The notes: generated from the letters alone by a model not told the origin. A stretch of DNA of 64,000 bases from Leptospira kanakyensis (GCF_004769235.1 NZ_RQFG01000019.1:620001-684000), one strand, 5' to 3'; shown: positions 10,018 to 19,168, counted from the first letter of the stretch. Made by a program: numbers and translations.

Positions 10018-11004
10018 TTGGTTTCTTCTATCCCAAAAGACTCACAATCAGTGAGCGAGTTGAAAGAGTTCTACAGACAAATGGTACTTATACGAAAGTT
10101 TGAGGAAGCCGCTGCCAAAGCCTATAGCGTAGGAAAGATTGGTGGGTTTTTACATTTGTACATCGGCCAAGAAGCTGTGGGAGTTGGTTCCATTGCAGCC
10201 CTCACCCCAAAGGACTATATTGTTTCTACTTATAGAGACCACGGCCATGCTTTGGCAAGGGGCTTAAATCCCAAACCTCTGATGGCAGAGTTATTCGGAA
10301 AAGGTACGGGAATCTCAAAAGGTAACGGCGGTTCAATGCACTTTTTTGATCGCAATGCTCATTTTATGGGTGGGCACGGAATTGTGGGAGGTCATATCTC
10401 TCTTGCCGCAGGGATTGCCTTTGCTTCTAAATTTAAAAAAGAAGATTCTGTCACCATTTGTTTTTTTGGAGAAGGTGCTGCCAATATTGGTTCCTTTCAT
10501 GAGGGCTTAAACCTAGCTGCCATTTGGAAACTCCCTGTCGTTTTTATTTGCGAGAATAACCATTATGCGATGGGAACTCCCGAATACCGAGCACTTGCAG
10601 TCAAAGATGTTTCTGTCAGAGCTTACGCTTATGATATGGCTCGGGATCATATTGAAGGCGATGAAGTGAGAAAGGTAAGAGACCATGTCCAAGTGGCGGT
10701 GGAAAGGGCTCGTCGCGGGGAAGGCCCCACCCTCATCGAAGTATCCACTTACCGGTTTCGTGGCCATTCCATGTCGGATCCTGCTAAGTATAGAACCAAA
10801 GAAGAATTAGAAGCCTATAAAAAGAAAGACCCTCTGATGCGTGCCAGACACGAATTAGAATTAGGTGGGATCAAAACAGAAGAATTAGAAAAAATGGATT
10901 TGGAAATCCAAACCCAAGTTGATGAGGCGTACCAATATGCAGAAACCTCACCAGAACCTCCCCTTTCTCAACTACACAAGTATGTGTATGCGGAGGATAA
11001 ATAA
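10018..11004 (+). CDS. pdhA: Pyruvate dehydrogenase E1 component, alpha subunit
   Basis: The 328-residue protein matches the alpha subunit of heterotetrameric E1: substrate-site GGFLHLYIGQEAVG, the thiamine-diphosphate motif starting GEGAANIGSFHEG and ending ENNHYAMGTP, and the loop YRFRGHSMSDPAKYR. It decarboxylates pyruvate and transfers the acetyl group to the E2 lipoyl arm. The start is TTG at 10018, supported by GGAGG six bases upstream. It heads a three-gene operon; pdhB starts on the base after its stop. Confidence 0.93.
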   Translation: MVSSIPKDSQSVSELKEFYRQMVLIRKFEEAAAKAYSVGKIGGFLHLYIGQEAVGVGSIAALTPKDYIVSTYRDHGHALARGLNPKPLMAELFGKGTGISKGNGGSMHFFDRNAHFMGGHGIVGGHISLAAGIAFASKFKKEDSVTICFFGEGAANIGSFHEGLNLAAIWKLPVVFICENNHYAMGTPEYRALAVKDVSVRAYAYDMARDHIEGDEVRKVRDHVQVAVERARRGEGPTLIEVSTYRFRGHSMSDPAKYRTKEELEAYKKKDPLMRARHELELGGIKTEELEKMDLEIQTQVDEAYQYAETSPEPPLSQLHKYVYAEDK

Positions 11005-11979
11005 ATGGCCATTCTAACTTACAGAGAAGCGTTAAACCGTGCCATGGTGGAAGAGATGGAAAAAGACCCACTCATTTACCTGATGGGAGAAGAAGTCGGA
11101 CATTACCAAGGAGCTTATAAAGTTTCCCAAGGGATGCTCGATAAGTTTGGGGAAGAAAGAGTGATCGACACTCCCATTTCCGAAAATGGATTTGCGGGGA
11201 TTGGAGTGGGTTCGGCGATGGTGGGTTTACGTCCCATCATTGAATTTATGACTTGGAACTTTTCTCTTGTTGCCATCGACCAAATCATCAACTCTGCAGC
11301 AAAAATGAATTATATGAGTGGGGGCCAGTTCCCCATGCCGATTGTCTTTCGTGGTGCCGGTGGTGCGGGAGGAAGACTTGGGGCCCAACACTCCCAAGCC
11401 TTCGAATCTTGGTATGCCCATTGCCCAGGCCTCAAAGTGGTTTGTCCTGCCACTCCGAAAGATGCTTACGGCCTACTCAAATCTTCCATCAGAGACAATA
11501 ACCCGACAATCTTTATCGAATCAGAAGTGTTATACGGATCCAAAGGAGAAGTCCCGGAACAGGAATATACCATTCCTTTGGGCCTCGGTGAAATCAAAAG
11601 AAAAGGAACAGACATCACTCTTGTGACTTGGTCAAGAGCCCTTGGGTTTGCAGAGGAAGCCGCGGCCATTCTCGAAAAAGAAGGAATCTCTGTAGAGATT
11701 GTGGATCTCCGCAGTTTACGCCCGTTAGATGAAAATCTAATTTATGAATCGGTAAAAAAAACCAATAGAGCGATCGTTGTGGAAGAAGGTTGGCCTGTGG
11801 CAGGATTTGGAGCCCAAATTGCATACCTCATCCAAAAAAATGCCTTCGCTTATTTGGACCATCCCGTGGAACGAGTCACACAAATGGATGTACCTATGTC
11901 TTACGCTGCCAACTTAGAAAGAATGAGTTTGCCAAACGCAACAAGAGTTGCTGATACCATCCGCGAGATGTTACAGTAG
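11005..11979 (+). CDS. pdhB: Pyruvate dehydrogenase E1 component, beta subunit
   Basis: The 324-residue protein carries the beta-subunit hallmarks: LTYREALNRAMVEEM, MGEEVGHYQGAYKVSQG, DTPISENGFAGIGVGSAM, and the C-terminal transketolase domain (VDLRSLRPLDENLI). With PdhA it forms the alpha2-beta2 E1 thiamine enzyme. Its ATG directly abuts the pdhA stop and the ribosome-binding site GGAGGA lies inside the pdhA end, so translation is probably coupled. Confidence 0.94.
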   Translation: MAILTYREALNRAMVEEMEKDPLIYLMGEEVGHYQGAYKVSQGMLDKFGEERVIDTPISENGFAGIGVGSAMVGLRPIIEFMTWNFSLVAIDQIINSAAKMNYMSGGQFPMPIVFRGAGGAGGRLGAQHSQAFESWYAHCPGLKVVCPATPKDAYGLLKSSIRDNNPTIFIESEVLYGSKGEVPEQEYTIPLGLGEIKRKGTDITLVTWSRALGFAEEAAAILEKEGISVEIVDLRSLRPLDENLIYESVKKTNRAIVVEEGWPVAGFGAQIAYLIQKNAFAYLDHPVERVTQMDVPMSYAANLERMSLPNATRVADTIREMLQ

Positions 11980-11989
11980 GAGAACCATA

Positions 11990-13324
11990 ATGGCAAAAAT
12001 TCAAGAAATGACCCAACTTTCTCCTACGATGGAAGAAGGAACCATTGTGAAGTGGTTGAAAAAAGAAGGAGATTCCGTTTCTCCCGGTGACATCATAGCT
12101 GAAGTAGAAACAGACAAAGCCGTGATGGAAATGGAGGCCTTTGAAACAGGAGTGATTTTAAAAATCCTTCATACAGAAGGGGCCAAATTAAAAGTAGGAC
12201 AGGCTTTGGCAGTCATTGGAAAACCAGGAGAAGACGTATCTTCTCTGTTAGCGGATCTTCCCAAACAATCACCAAGCCAAACAAAGGTGGAAACGGCACT
12301 CCCGAAGGAAACCCAAACCTCCAAACCTTCCGTTTCGGAACCCACTGCCCCGGCAATCTCTTCCCAAGTATCGGAAACCAAACAGAACCCAACCTCGATG
12401 AACTCGGTTACGGCGGTTACCGAGATAAATTCAACAAACCGAGGAGGACTTCGTGTCCTAGCCTCTCCTCTCGCCAAATCCATTGCCATTGAACATGGGG
12501 TTGATTTACACACAGTGATCGGAACAGGACCTGAGGGAAGGATCACGAAAAAAGATGTTTTGGATACTTTAAGCCAAGGGACTGGTGCAAGTCAATACGC
12601 GAGTAAAACGGCAACACGCGCCGATGAAGTTGTGAGTTTGAATGGTATGCGAAAAACCATAGCCAAACGTCTGACCGAGTCCAAACAGAATCTTCCCCAT
12701 TTTTATTTGAACGTGGATGTAAATGCAAAGGCCATGGAAACATTTCGTTTAGAACTTACGGAATTCCAAAAACATTTAGATCCAGAACTCCAAGTCAAAG
12801 TCAGCCTAAACGATATCATTGTCAAAGCCACTGCTGCAGCCCTAAGGTTTCATCCCAAGGTCAATGCGAGTTTCCAAGGAGATTCCATTTTACAATTTGG
12901 TCGAGTGGATGTAGGAATTGCTGTTTCTCTGGACGGAGGACTATTAACGCCTGTTATCCGAAATGCGGATGGAAAATCCATACTAGAAATTTCGAAAGAG
13001 GTGAAGGAACTAGCAAAACGTGCCCGGGAACGAAAATTAAAACCGGAAGAATTTTCCAATGGAACCTTTACCATTTCCAACTTAGGAATGTATGGAATCA
13101 GTCGGTTCACAGCCATCATCAATGAACCAGAAAGTGGAATCCTTGCTGTTGGGTCTGTGGAAGACAAACCAGTTGTGGAAAACGGGGCCGTGGTAGCTGG
13201 CCGGGTTTTGTCTTTGACCCTTTCTTGCGACCACCGAGTGATCGATGGTGCGGTCGGGGCCGAATTCTTAAGAACTCTAAAGAGCCTACTCGAACAACCG
13301 AGCCTTATAGCCGGTGTGATCTGA
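11990..13324 (+). CDS. pdhC: Pyruvate dehydrogenase E2, dihydrolipoamide acetyltransferase
   Basis: The 444-residue protein has one N-terminal lipoyl domain (residues ~1-77, with the lipoylation Lys in EVETDKAVMEME), a Pro/Thr/Ser-rich linker, a peripheral subunit-binding domain (ASPLAKSIAIEHGV to GRITKKDVL) and the acetyltransferase core with H415 and D419 in DHRVIDG. The ATG at 11990 is chosen because the lipoyl domain starts there and AGGAGA lies 6-7 bases upstream, overlapping the pdhB stop. No E3 (lipoamide dehydrogenase) gene is nearby, so E3 must be encoded elsewhere. Confidence 0.94.
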   Translation: MAKIQEMTQLSPTMEEGTIVKWLKKEGDSVSPGDIIAEVETDKAVMEMEAFETGVILKILHTEGAKLKVGQALAVIGKPGEDVSSLLADLPKQSPSQTKVETALPKETQTSKPSVSEPTAPAISSQVSETKQNPTSMNSVTAVTEINSTNRGGLRVLASPLAKSIAIEHGVDLHTVIGTGPEGRITKKDVLDTLSQGTGASQYASKTATRADEVVSLNGMRKTIAKRLTESKQNLPHFYLNVDVNAKAMETFRLELTEFQKHLDPELQVKVSLNDIIVKATAAALRFHPKVNASFQGDSILQFGRVDVGIAVSLDGGLLTPVIRNADGKSILEISKEVKELAKRARERKLKPEEFSNGTFTISNLGMYGISRFTAIINEPESGILAVGSVEDKPVVENGAVVAGRVLSLTLSCDHRVIDGAVGAEFLRTLKSLLEQPSLIAGVI

Positions 13325-13353
13325 CTCTTGTAGAAAATAATCGAGGTTAAGTT

Positions 13354-13563
13354 TTAAGCCGCAAAAAAATCGGCGCTTTGGATGTCTGCGATAGGGATAC
13401 GAACCACACCACTTGCTAAGTTCCCGATCACTACATCATCCATCATTTGGCGGTTTTTATCGAGTTCGATGCTTTGTCCGTCTTTCAAGTGGAGAACGAT
13501 ATCGATTCCACGGTAGTGGATGTATCTTTCGAGTGTGTTTTTGAATTTGTGTGCTTTGTCCAT
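13354..13563 (-). CDS. Small conserved beta-rich protein, possibly Sm-like
   Basis: A 69-residue protein with no firm family. After a short helix (KAHKFKNTLERYIHYRG) it alternates strand-like segments: DIVLHLKDGQSIEL, MDDVVIGNL, VVRIPIADIQSADFF. A short helix followed by about five strands, with a 'LKDG' turn and a hydrophobic IPI..I end, resembles Sm/LSm or Hfq-like small barrels, but no diagnostic motif is present. It converges with pdhC and has a palindrome upstream. It is a real gene by codon pattern; the function is unknown. Confidence 0.55.
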   Translation of the reverse strand: MDKAHKFKNTLERYIHYRGIDIVLHLKDGQSIELDKNRQMMDDVVIGNLASGVVRIPIADIQSADFFAA

Positions 13564-13582
13564 CTGGTTTTCTGTTCCTTAT

Positions 13583-13599
13583 CTTTGTAACTTACAAAG
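13583..13599. promoter_or_regulatory. Palindrome upstream of the small beta-rich gene
   Basis: CTTTGTA-ACT-TACAAAG is a perfect 7-bp-arm inverted repeat 20 bases upstream of the minus-strand start at 13563, in the shared upstream region with fliG. It could be an operator or a short 5' UTR hairpin. Confidence 0.35.
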
Positions 13600-13692
13600 G
13601 GTATCGTACGAATTTATGAGACCTTTAGAAAATTTTGTCTCATTAGATAAGTTTTTTTTGACAGTATCAGGAAACCGGGAGAATTATGTCAC

Positions 13693-14712
13693 ATGAAGCC
13701 TGAGAACAGTACATCCGCCACTCCTGGCGTACGGAAAGCCGCCCTCCTCCTTTTATCCCTTGGCAAAGAAAGAGCAGCCGATGTTCTGAAGCACTTAGAT
13801 GACTCCATGCTCGAGGCTGTGATTCTGGAAATGTCCAAAATCAGATCCATTTCCAAAGAAGAAAGAGATGTCATCCTTGGCGAATTTCATAATACCATCG
13901 AAGATTTAAACGAAACCACTGCGGGTGGACTCTCCACCGCGAAATCGCTTTTGGAACATACGGTCGGAACGGAAAAAGCCAATGTGATCTTAAAGAAGAT
14001 CCACAAAGAAGAGACCAAAAACGATTTTGAATTTCTAAACCAAGTGGAACCGGGAGTTTTACAAGGGATGCTTGGAACAGAATCCCCACAAATCATAGCA
14101 GTGACCTTATCTCATTTGGATCCAAAAAAAGCGGCTGATGTTTTGAAACTCTTTCCAAAACCGGAACAGGCAAAAATTGCCGTAAGACTAGCCACAACAT
14201 CCAAAACCCATCCCGATGTGATCCAAAACATTGCTCGCATTCTAAAGAAAAGATACGAAGAAAGAGACAAACAGGAATACTCCGAAGCCGGTGGTGCCCA
14301 TGTCCTTGCGAACATCTTGAACTTTATGGAAAAAGGCGCCGAAGAAACCATTCTTTCTGAATTGGAAGAAACATCCCCCGATGTGGCCGACCAAGTCCGT
14401 GAAAAACTTTATACCTTTGAAGACATCCTTTCTTTGGATAACAAAGAAATGCGAATCCTCATCAATCGTTTGGCTGATGATACGGCCATCTCTCTTGCCA
14501 TCCGTGGTGCCGGAGATGAGATTCGAAAAAAATTCCTAAACAATATGAGCCAAAATAGATCAGAAGATATTTTAGATGCTCTGGATATGAAACCAAGGGT
14601 CACCTTACGAGAGATAAACGAAGCTAGAAGTAAAATTGTGCAAGTGGCTAGAGTTTTAGAAGAAGAAAATCAGATTCTGTTTAAGAAAGAGAAAGAAGAG
14701 TATATTGAGTAA
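13693..14712 (+). CDS. fliG: Flagellar motor switch protein FliG
   Basis: The 339-residue protein has the three FliG parts: an N-terminal domain that binds the MS ring (PGVRKAALLLLSLGKERAADVLKHL), the middle domain with EHPQ-like surface region LSHLDPKKAADVLKLFP, and the C-terminal torque domain (VREKLYTFEDILSLDNKEMRILI, LALRG-like LAIRGAGDEIRKKFLNNMS). FliG couples the stator to the rotor and sets rotation direction. Leptospira carries more than one fliG copy, so which paralogue this is cannot be told. GGGAG lies ten bases before the ATG. Confidence 0.93.
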   Translation: MKPENSTSATPGVRKAALLLLSLGKERAADVLKHLDDSMLEAVILEMSKIRSISKEERDVILGEFHNTIEDLNETTAGGLSTAKSLLEHTVGTEKANVILKKIHKEETKNDFEFLNQVEPGVLQGMLGTESPQIIAVTLSHLDPKKAADVLKLFPKPEQAKIAVRLATTSKTHPDVIQNIARILKKRYEERDKQEYSEAGGAHVLANILNFMEKGAEETILSELEETSPDVADQVREKLYTFEDILSLDNKEMRILINRLADDTAISLAIRGAGDEIRKKFLNNMSQNRSEDILDALDMKPRVTLREINEARSKIVQVARVLEEENQILFKKEKEEYIE

Positions 14713-14726
14713 AGGGGAAAAACCGA

Positions 14727-14803
<77 letters not shown>

Positions 14804-14906
14804 ATCGGAATAAAAACCAAAGTATAGAATCGACTCCGATAGTCAACACAGTTTTCATTTGTTTTCTTGCCTTTCGTTAGAATTTTTAGAATCTGGTACT
14901 GGTTCT

Positions 14907-15581
14907 ATGCAAATCGAAGAAAAAAAAGCCAAAGACCTTTTCCAGGATCGTATCTTTACCCTTTCCAATTTCCTTTCCATCTCTCGGGTATTGTTATTAC
15001 CTTTTTTCTTCCAAAGCACTTATACTTATGCTCATGATCCGACAAATGTAAAAGAGTTATTTGCATCTATATTCTATGCACTGGCTGCTGTTTTCAGTGA
15101 TTATCTAGATGGACTCTTTGCGCGCCTCCTCCACCAAGAAACCACCCTCGGAAGATACTTAGATCCTGTTTGCGACAAACTAGTGACACTGGGTGGACTC
15201 TTTGTGGTCACCATTCATTTTGATTTTCCGAGTTGGATCCTTATTGTTTATTTTATTCGAGAGGTCCTCGGGGTATGGCTTGGTGGGTATTTGTATTTAA
15301 AAAGAGGATTACAGGGTCGCCCCAACTGGTGGGGGAAATTTGGAGTGGGGATCGTTGCTGTATCCGTAATTTGGTATATGTCACTGCCTTACTTTTTACA
15401 ATTCGGAGCCCCTTATGCTTTTTTACTCCATCCTGTGATCTCTGCTTATGTTTTACTTTTTGTACTCAGTGCAGGAGTCGTGGCTTATATTGTTAGGTAT
15501 TGGAATATTGTTTTCCATCCAGAAGCCATTGAGTTAGATCCAGAAAATAAAAAACAGGCTAAGAAATACCAAAAAATCTAA
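14907..15581 (+). CDS. CDP-alcohol phosphatidyltransferase (phosphatidylglycerophosphate synthase-like)
   Basis: The 225-residue membrane protein carries the complete catalytic motif D-G-x2-A-R-x8-G-x3-D-x3-D in YLDGLFARLLHQ..LGRYLDPVCDKL. Several hydrophobic segments follow, and there is an RPNWWGKFG loop like that of PgsA enzymes. Such enzymes transfer a phosphatidyl group from CDP-diacylglycerol to an alcohol such as glycerol-3-phosphate. The ATG at 14907 is chosen because upstream in-frame sequence is not conserved-looking. The acceptor alcohol cannot be fixed from sequence alone. Confidence 0.85.
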   Translation: MQIEEKKAKDLFQDRIFTLSNFLSISRVLLLPFFFQSTYTYAHDPTNVKELFASIFYALAAVFSDYLDGLFARLLHQETTLGRYLDPVCDKLVTLGGLFVVTIHFDFPSWILIVYFIREVLGVWLGGYLYLKRGLQGRPNWWGKFGVGIVAVSVIWYMSLPYFLQFGAPYAFLLHPVISAYVLLFVLSAGVVAYIVRYWNIVFHPEAIELDPENKKQAKKYQKI

Positions 15582-15657
15582 TTTGATTTCTACAAGTGGA
15601 TTCATTTGGCAAGCGGGTCTTTAAGTCCCAACCAGAAAACCAAAAGTAGAAATCAAA
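15582..15657. terminator. Long inverted repeat between convergent genes
   Basis: TTTGATTTCTAC (15582-15593), starting one base after the phosphatidyltransferase stop, is the perfect complement of GTAGAAATCAAA (15646-15657). The 52-base interior holds a GGG/CCC pair and a possible TTGG/CCAA helix. It lies between convergent genes and probably ends transcription in both directions, though it has no long T run. Confidence 0.45.
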
Positions 15658-15685
15658 CTTTCCTAAATTTCTTTTTAGTATTCTT

Positions 15686-16540
15686 TTACTTCAAAGTTCC
15701 AGCTTTCTTTTGACGAAGCAAATACCATTCATAAAGGTTTTGTCCCGTCTCTACCCAAACAAATTCCGCATAATGGTAGTAAGTTCCATCAGCAGCGTTC
15801 ATGGTCAGGGCCGAATAATTTTTAGGATTTTCATACACACCTTTTGCAATGTTCGCAGGCATTTCTGTCACAGCACCTGTAGCAATGTGTTTGTATTGGG
15901 TGAGTATTTTGCCATCAGTGGTTTTGGCCTTGGCATCTGTAATTTCGAGTTTTTTCATACCCTTTGATTGTAAGTAAGAAAGAAATTCAGGTTTTCCTTG
16001 TGATTTTCTAGCTTCCGCCATTTCCCAAATGGAATTTTTTCCAGATTTGTTATATACATTTGGGTTTGCTCCGGCTTCTACCAAAACCTTCACTAGTTCG
16101 AAATCAGCGTTACGCACGGCATTCCATAAAGCAGTGTCATAATCCGGACCAAAACTATATTCACGATATCCAGCGATGTTTGGGTTCGCACCTTTTGCTA
16201 ACAGTAACTTTGCAATTTTTGCATTGGCCACTCGGTCAAGAGCAGTCCTTTTGCCCCAACGAAATTTCAATTTGAAAGGTCCAATTCGATCTGTATAATC
16301 ACATTCGTTGGAACGATTTTCTACCTTTGCACCTTTATCCAATAAAAGTTTTACAAGACCTTCATCGCCTTCCATAGCAGCAATGGTGAGTGCATGAAAA
16401 CAATCAGAAGTTAGGTTTACATCAGCACCTTCTTCAATCATTTGTTTGGCTTTATCGAATTTACGATCTTCGATTGTGTAGGGCAAACTCGCACAAGATA
16501 CGGTGGCCCCAAGAAATAAAAGTGAAATGAGCTTTTTCAT
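15686..16540 (-). CDS. Ankyrin-repeat lipoprotein
   Basis: The 284-residue product begins KKLISLLFLGATVSC, a signal peptide with a lipobox-like GATVSC. About four ankyrin repeats follow (residues ~30-185), for example ALTIAAMEGDEGLVKLLLDK and LWNAVRNADFELVKVLVEAG. The C-terminal 90 residues (KGVYENPKNYSALTMNA and following) look like a separate domain. Ankyrin repeats bind protein partners; the partner is unknown. The ATG at 16540 is preferred because the signal peptide starts there. Confidence 0.8.
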   Translation of the reverse strand: MKKLISLLFLGATVSCASLPYTIEDRKFDKAKQMIEEGADVNLTSDCFHALTIAAMEGDEGLVKLLLDKGAKVENRSNECDYTDRIGPFKLKFRWGKRTALDRVANAKIAKLLLAKGANPNIAGYREYSFGPDYDTALWNAVRNADFELVKVLVEAGANPNVYNKSGKNSIWEMAEARKSQGKPEFLSYLQSKGMKKLEITDAKAKTTDGKILTQYKHIATGAVTEMPANIAKGVYENPKNYSALTMNAADGTYYHYAEFVWVETGQNLYEWYLLRQKKAGTLK

Positions 16541-16597
16541 CGCATCATCATAACGGAATGTATCAGAAAACAAGTGAAAATTTTGAGGATGGATTTT

Positions 16598-16661
16598 GGG
16601 ATAATAGAATCAATCCAGTCACCGGAATCCAATGATTCCGATGGAACTAATCTATTATCCC
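16598..16661. terminator. Extended hairpin downstream of the H1-like gene
   Basis: GGGATAATAGA (16598-16608) pairs with TCTATTATCCC (16651-16661). Inside, CGGAATC (16623-16629) pairs with GATTCCG (16634-16640) around a CAAT loop, and TCCA/TGGA continues the stem. It starts 9 bases beyond the stop of the H1-like gene and is probably its terminator or RNA-stabilising end. No T run follows on either strand. Confidence 0.5.
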
Positions 16662-16669
16662 AGAGGGAT

Positions 16670-16960
16670 TTAGCGTCTTTTTTTCTTTCTTGCGACTTTT
16701 TTCTTCGCTGCTCTTTTCTTAGCAGTTTTCTTTTTCGCAGGTCTCTTTTTAGAGAGAACTTTCTTAGTTTTTTTCTTTGCCGCTTTTTTCTTTTTCGCAG
16801 CTTTCTTCTTTTTAGGAGCTGCTTTTTTAGCTTTTTTCTTTGCTGCTTTCTTTTTTGCGGCTTTTTTCTTCTTAGGAGCTGCTTTTTTAACCACAACTGC
16901 TACTTCCGGAGCAGGTTCTTCTTGGATTTGTGGTATTTCTATTGTTTCATTTTCTTCCAT
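16670..16960 (-). CDS. Histone H1-like Lys/Ala-rich DNA-binding protein
   Basis: The 96-residue protein has a short acidic N-terminus (EENETIEIPQIQEEPAPEV). About 70 residues of Lys/Ala/Pro repeats follow (KKAAPKKKKAAKKKAAKKK), ending in KKKRR. This composition matches eukaryotic H1 tails and bacterial H1-like proteins, which bind and compact DNA nonspecifically. The opposite strand also stays open, but only because poly-Lys codons read as Phe/Leu-rich sequence; the coding sense is this one. The acidic head could temper DNA binding. Confidence 0.75.
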   Translation of the reverse strand: MEENETIEIPQIQEEPAPEVAVVVKKAAPKKKKAAKKKAAKKKAKKAAPKKKKAAKKKKAAKKKTKKVLSKKRPAKKKTAKKRAAKKKVARKKKRR

Positions 16961-17187
16961 ACATGTAACCTTAGGAAGATAGTATCAAATCTTCCTTCTG
17001 GGAACGATAACAAAGCGAGGATTATTAAAAGTAAATTCATTTTTGTTAAGACTCATCAAACAAAACTAATTTATTTAAAAATGATTCTATTTTCCGAAGT
17101 TTATCAACAAAAGATCAAAATTACTCCCTATGAAATAAAGGTAAGCGCAATTCACCTAACCCCTAAGATACGAATTCAACCAAATTT

Positions 17188-19050
17188 CTAGGTTTTAGCC
17201 TGGCCATTTTGTAAACGATAGATTTCTTTTTGGTATTCTTCTGCTTTCTCTGGACGTTTTGACTTTTTATAAAGCCGACTTAGGATCTTAATCACAGGAA
17301 TTACCTCTGGTTTACGGCTATAAAGCCGTTCTGCCATATCGATTGCATCTTCAATTAAACTTGCTTTGGCATATTGAATGGCACCTTCGAAGATCATTTG
17401 GAGTCCAGATGGATGGAGATTTGAAAAATTCTCAGCGGCACGGGCAGCTTCTGCTGGTTTCTCCAATTTACGATACACTCGGTACAATAATTTCCATACA
17501 AAAGGGTCAGAGGTATGATTCTCTGCATAACTACTGAGTAAAGTAAGGGCTTCGTGATGAAGGTTTTTTTGGATCAAACGAATGGGTTCTTCCAAATCCT
17601 TTTCATGACCTTTCTTTTCCCCAATGGATCCAGGAAGAAAACGAATGCTGAGTAAAGAAAGGTCATCTGTCAATTCACCCACTTTTTGAAGGCGTTGGCC
17701 TAAGGATTCAATGTCCCCGCCACTTTCTTCCACTTGGAACAAAATCGAAGTATGGTCAACATTGATCACACGATTTGCTTCGGCATCAAAACCTATGCTT
17801 AGATCATCTCTTCCGTCAGAACCAATGATTATGGTATCTCCAGGACGAATCCAGCAGGTTTCAATCCTTGCTTTGTCTTTGTGCATTCCTAATTTGAAAT
17901 TGGTAGCCTCTTCTGATAAAAAACTTGCCTTTCCTTCTCGGTATCGAATGGGAAAGGGATGTTCTGCATTGATATAATATAAAAAACCCGTTTCTTCATC
18001 CACAAGACCAAGTAGGAGAGACATGGACATGGAACCATCAAATCCTTCAAACACATCATTCAGATCACTGAGGGCCGTATGCAACCAACGTTCGGGATAA
18101 TACCCAGATAAAATTCCTTCTCTATGGGTCCTTTCTACTAAAGCGCGAAATGCCGTTCCAAAAACAAGAACACCCCCAGCACCTTGCATGGACTTACCCA
18201 TAGCATCCCCATTCGCAAATACGGAATAACTCCGACCTCTGAGAACAATTTGGTCAGCCACACAAATATCTCCTCCCAATTCATATTCTCTATTTTTAAA
18301 TTGGAATGATTTCTTTTGTTTGATATAAGTTTGGAACTGCACTGTTTGTGAACGAATCCGAATTCCAGAAAGAGGACGAGTGAGAAGTGAGGTGAGATAA
18401 TAATCACCATCTTGTTGGTATTTCAATCGGCTCACTTCCCCAATGGCATCCTCATAGGATCGATTGAGAGTCCGTAACATAAGACCCAGTAAAAATAAAA
18501 TGGATATCCCTGTGATGAGAAAGTCTTCACGCCGGGCCTTGTCCGTGGAATAATCATAAAACCAATCCGGGTGATCGATTTGGATGTAATTCACTCCAAA
18601 CAGTGCGGAAACAAAAAATACAATGGCCAACCAATCATATTTTTTTCCAAGGATGAGCATATTCAAAACTAAGATGGGAGCAAGTAACATCACATTGGCG
18701 CTGACTATCCCACCACTGTATTGAATTTGCAAAAAAGAAGTGAGAGAGCTGATGATAAAAGTGGGAAGGATGAGAATTTGAAATTTGTTCTGGAACCGAG
18801 CGAGGTAATAAAAAACACAAGCAAACCCAAATGCCACCCATAAGGCAATGAGACCTACCATTTCAAATCCTTCTCGAAAGAACTCGGAACTAAGCCCCAC
18901 TCCCATAGCAATGATGCCGGCAAGGAGTGTTCCATTCAGAATCCTGTGGCGCATCACAAACTTTTCCTGAGCTCCTAAAATAAAGGAAACAAGGTCGGAA
19001 AAAAACTTTTTCAACTTTCTCTGGAAAACTAAAACACGGAACTCTGGCAT
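17188..19050 (-). CDS. Membrane SpoIIE-family serine phosphatase with C-terminal TPR-like repeats
   Basis: The 620-residue protein has about six or seven N-terminal transmembrane helices (residues ~30-195) and a short linker. A SpoIIE/PP2C domain (about 235-470) follows, with the metal-binding motifs ELGGDICVADQI, FANGDAMGKSMQGAGG and IIIGSDGRDDLS. The C-terminal ~130 residues are helical pairs resembling TPR units (AARAAENFSNLHPSG, AIDMAERLYSRKPEV). SpoIIE phosphatases dephosphorylate anti-sigma-factor antagonists or similar partners. A CGACA-N2-TGTCG site lies 120 bases upstream of the start, matching sites around the neighbouring TetR gene, so TetR control is likely. Confidence 0.82.
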   Translation of the reverse strand: MPEFRVLVFQRKLKKFFSDLVSFILGAQEKFVMRHRILNGTLLAGIIAMGVGLSSEFFREGFEMVGLIALWVAFGFACVFYYLARFQNKFQILILPTFIISSLTSFLQIQYSGGIVSANVMLLAPILVLNMLILGKKYDWLAIVFFVSALFGVNYIQIDHPDWFYDYSTDKARREDFLITGISILFLLGLMLRTLNRSYEDAIGEVSRLKYQQDGDYYLTSLLTRPLSGIRIRSQTVQFQTYIKQKKSFQFKNREYELGGDICVADQIVLRGRSYSVFANGDAMGKSMQGAGGVLVFGTAFRALVERTHREGILSGYYPERWLHTALSDLNDVFEGFDGSMSMSLLLGLVDEETGFLYYINAEHPFPIRYREGKASFLSEEATNFKLGMHKDKARIETCWIRPGDTIIIGSDGRDDLSIGFDAEANRVINVDHTSILFQVEESGGDIESLGQRLQKVGELTDDLSLLSIRFLPGSIGEKKGHEKDLEEPIRLIQKNLHHEALTLLSSYAENHTSDPFVWKLLYRVYRKLEKPAEAARAAENFSNLHPSGLQMIFEGAIQYAKASLIEDAIDMAERLYSRKPEVIPVIKILSRLYKKSKRPEKAEEYQKEIYRLQNGQAKT

Positions 19051-19168
19051 CGGATCTCTCCCTTAGAAAAAAAAAATCCGAAGGCGAGTCATAGAAGTGA
19101 TGCCCAAAACCCATGGATCGGACATGACAGATTGCCTTGGAATGTAAGGGGTAATTTGACAAAAAAAC

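Noticed and set aside
13658..13687. TTGACA before fliG as a sigma-70 promoter
   Set aside because: The -10 region is poor, and at normal spacing transcription would start at the ATG, leaving no room for the GGGAG ribosome-binding site, so it is probably chance.
16574..17191. Long open plus-strand frame rich in Phe, Leu and Ser opposite the H1-like gene
   Set aside because: It is the antisense of poly-Lys/Ala codons; it has no ribosome-binding site, and the low-complexity pattern is explained by the minus-strand gene.
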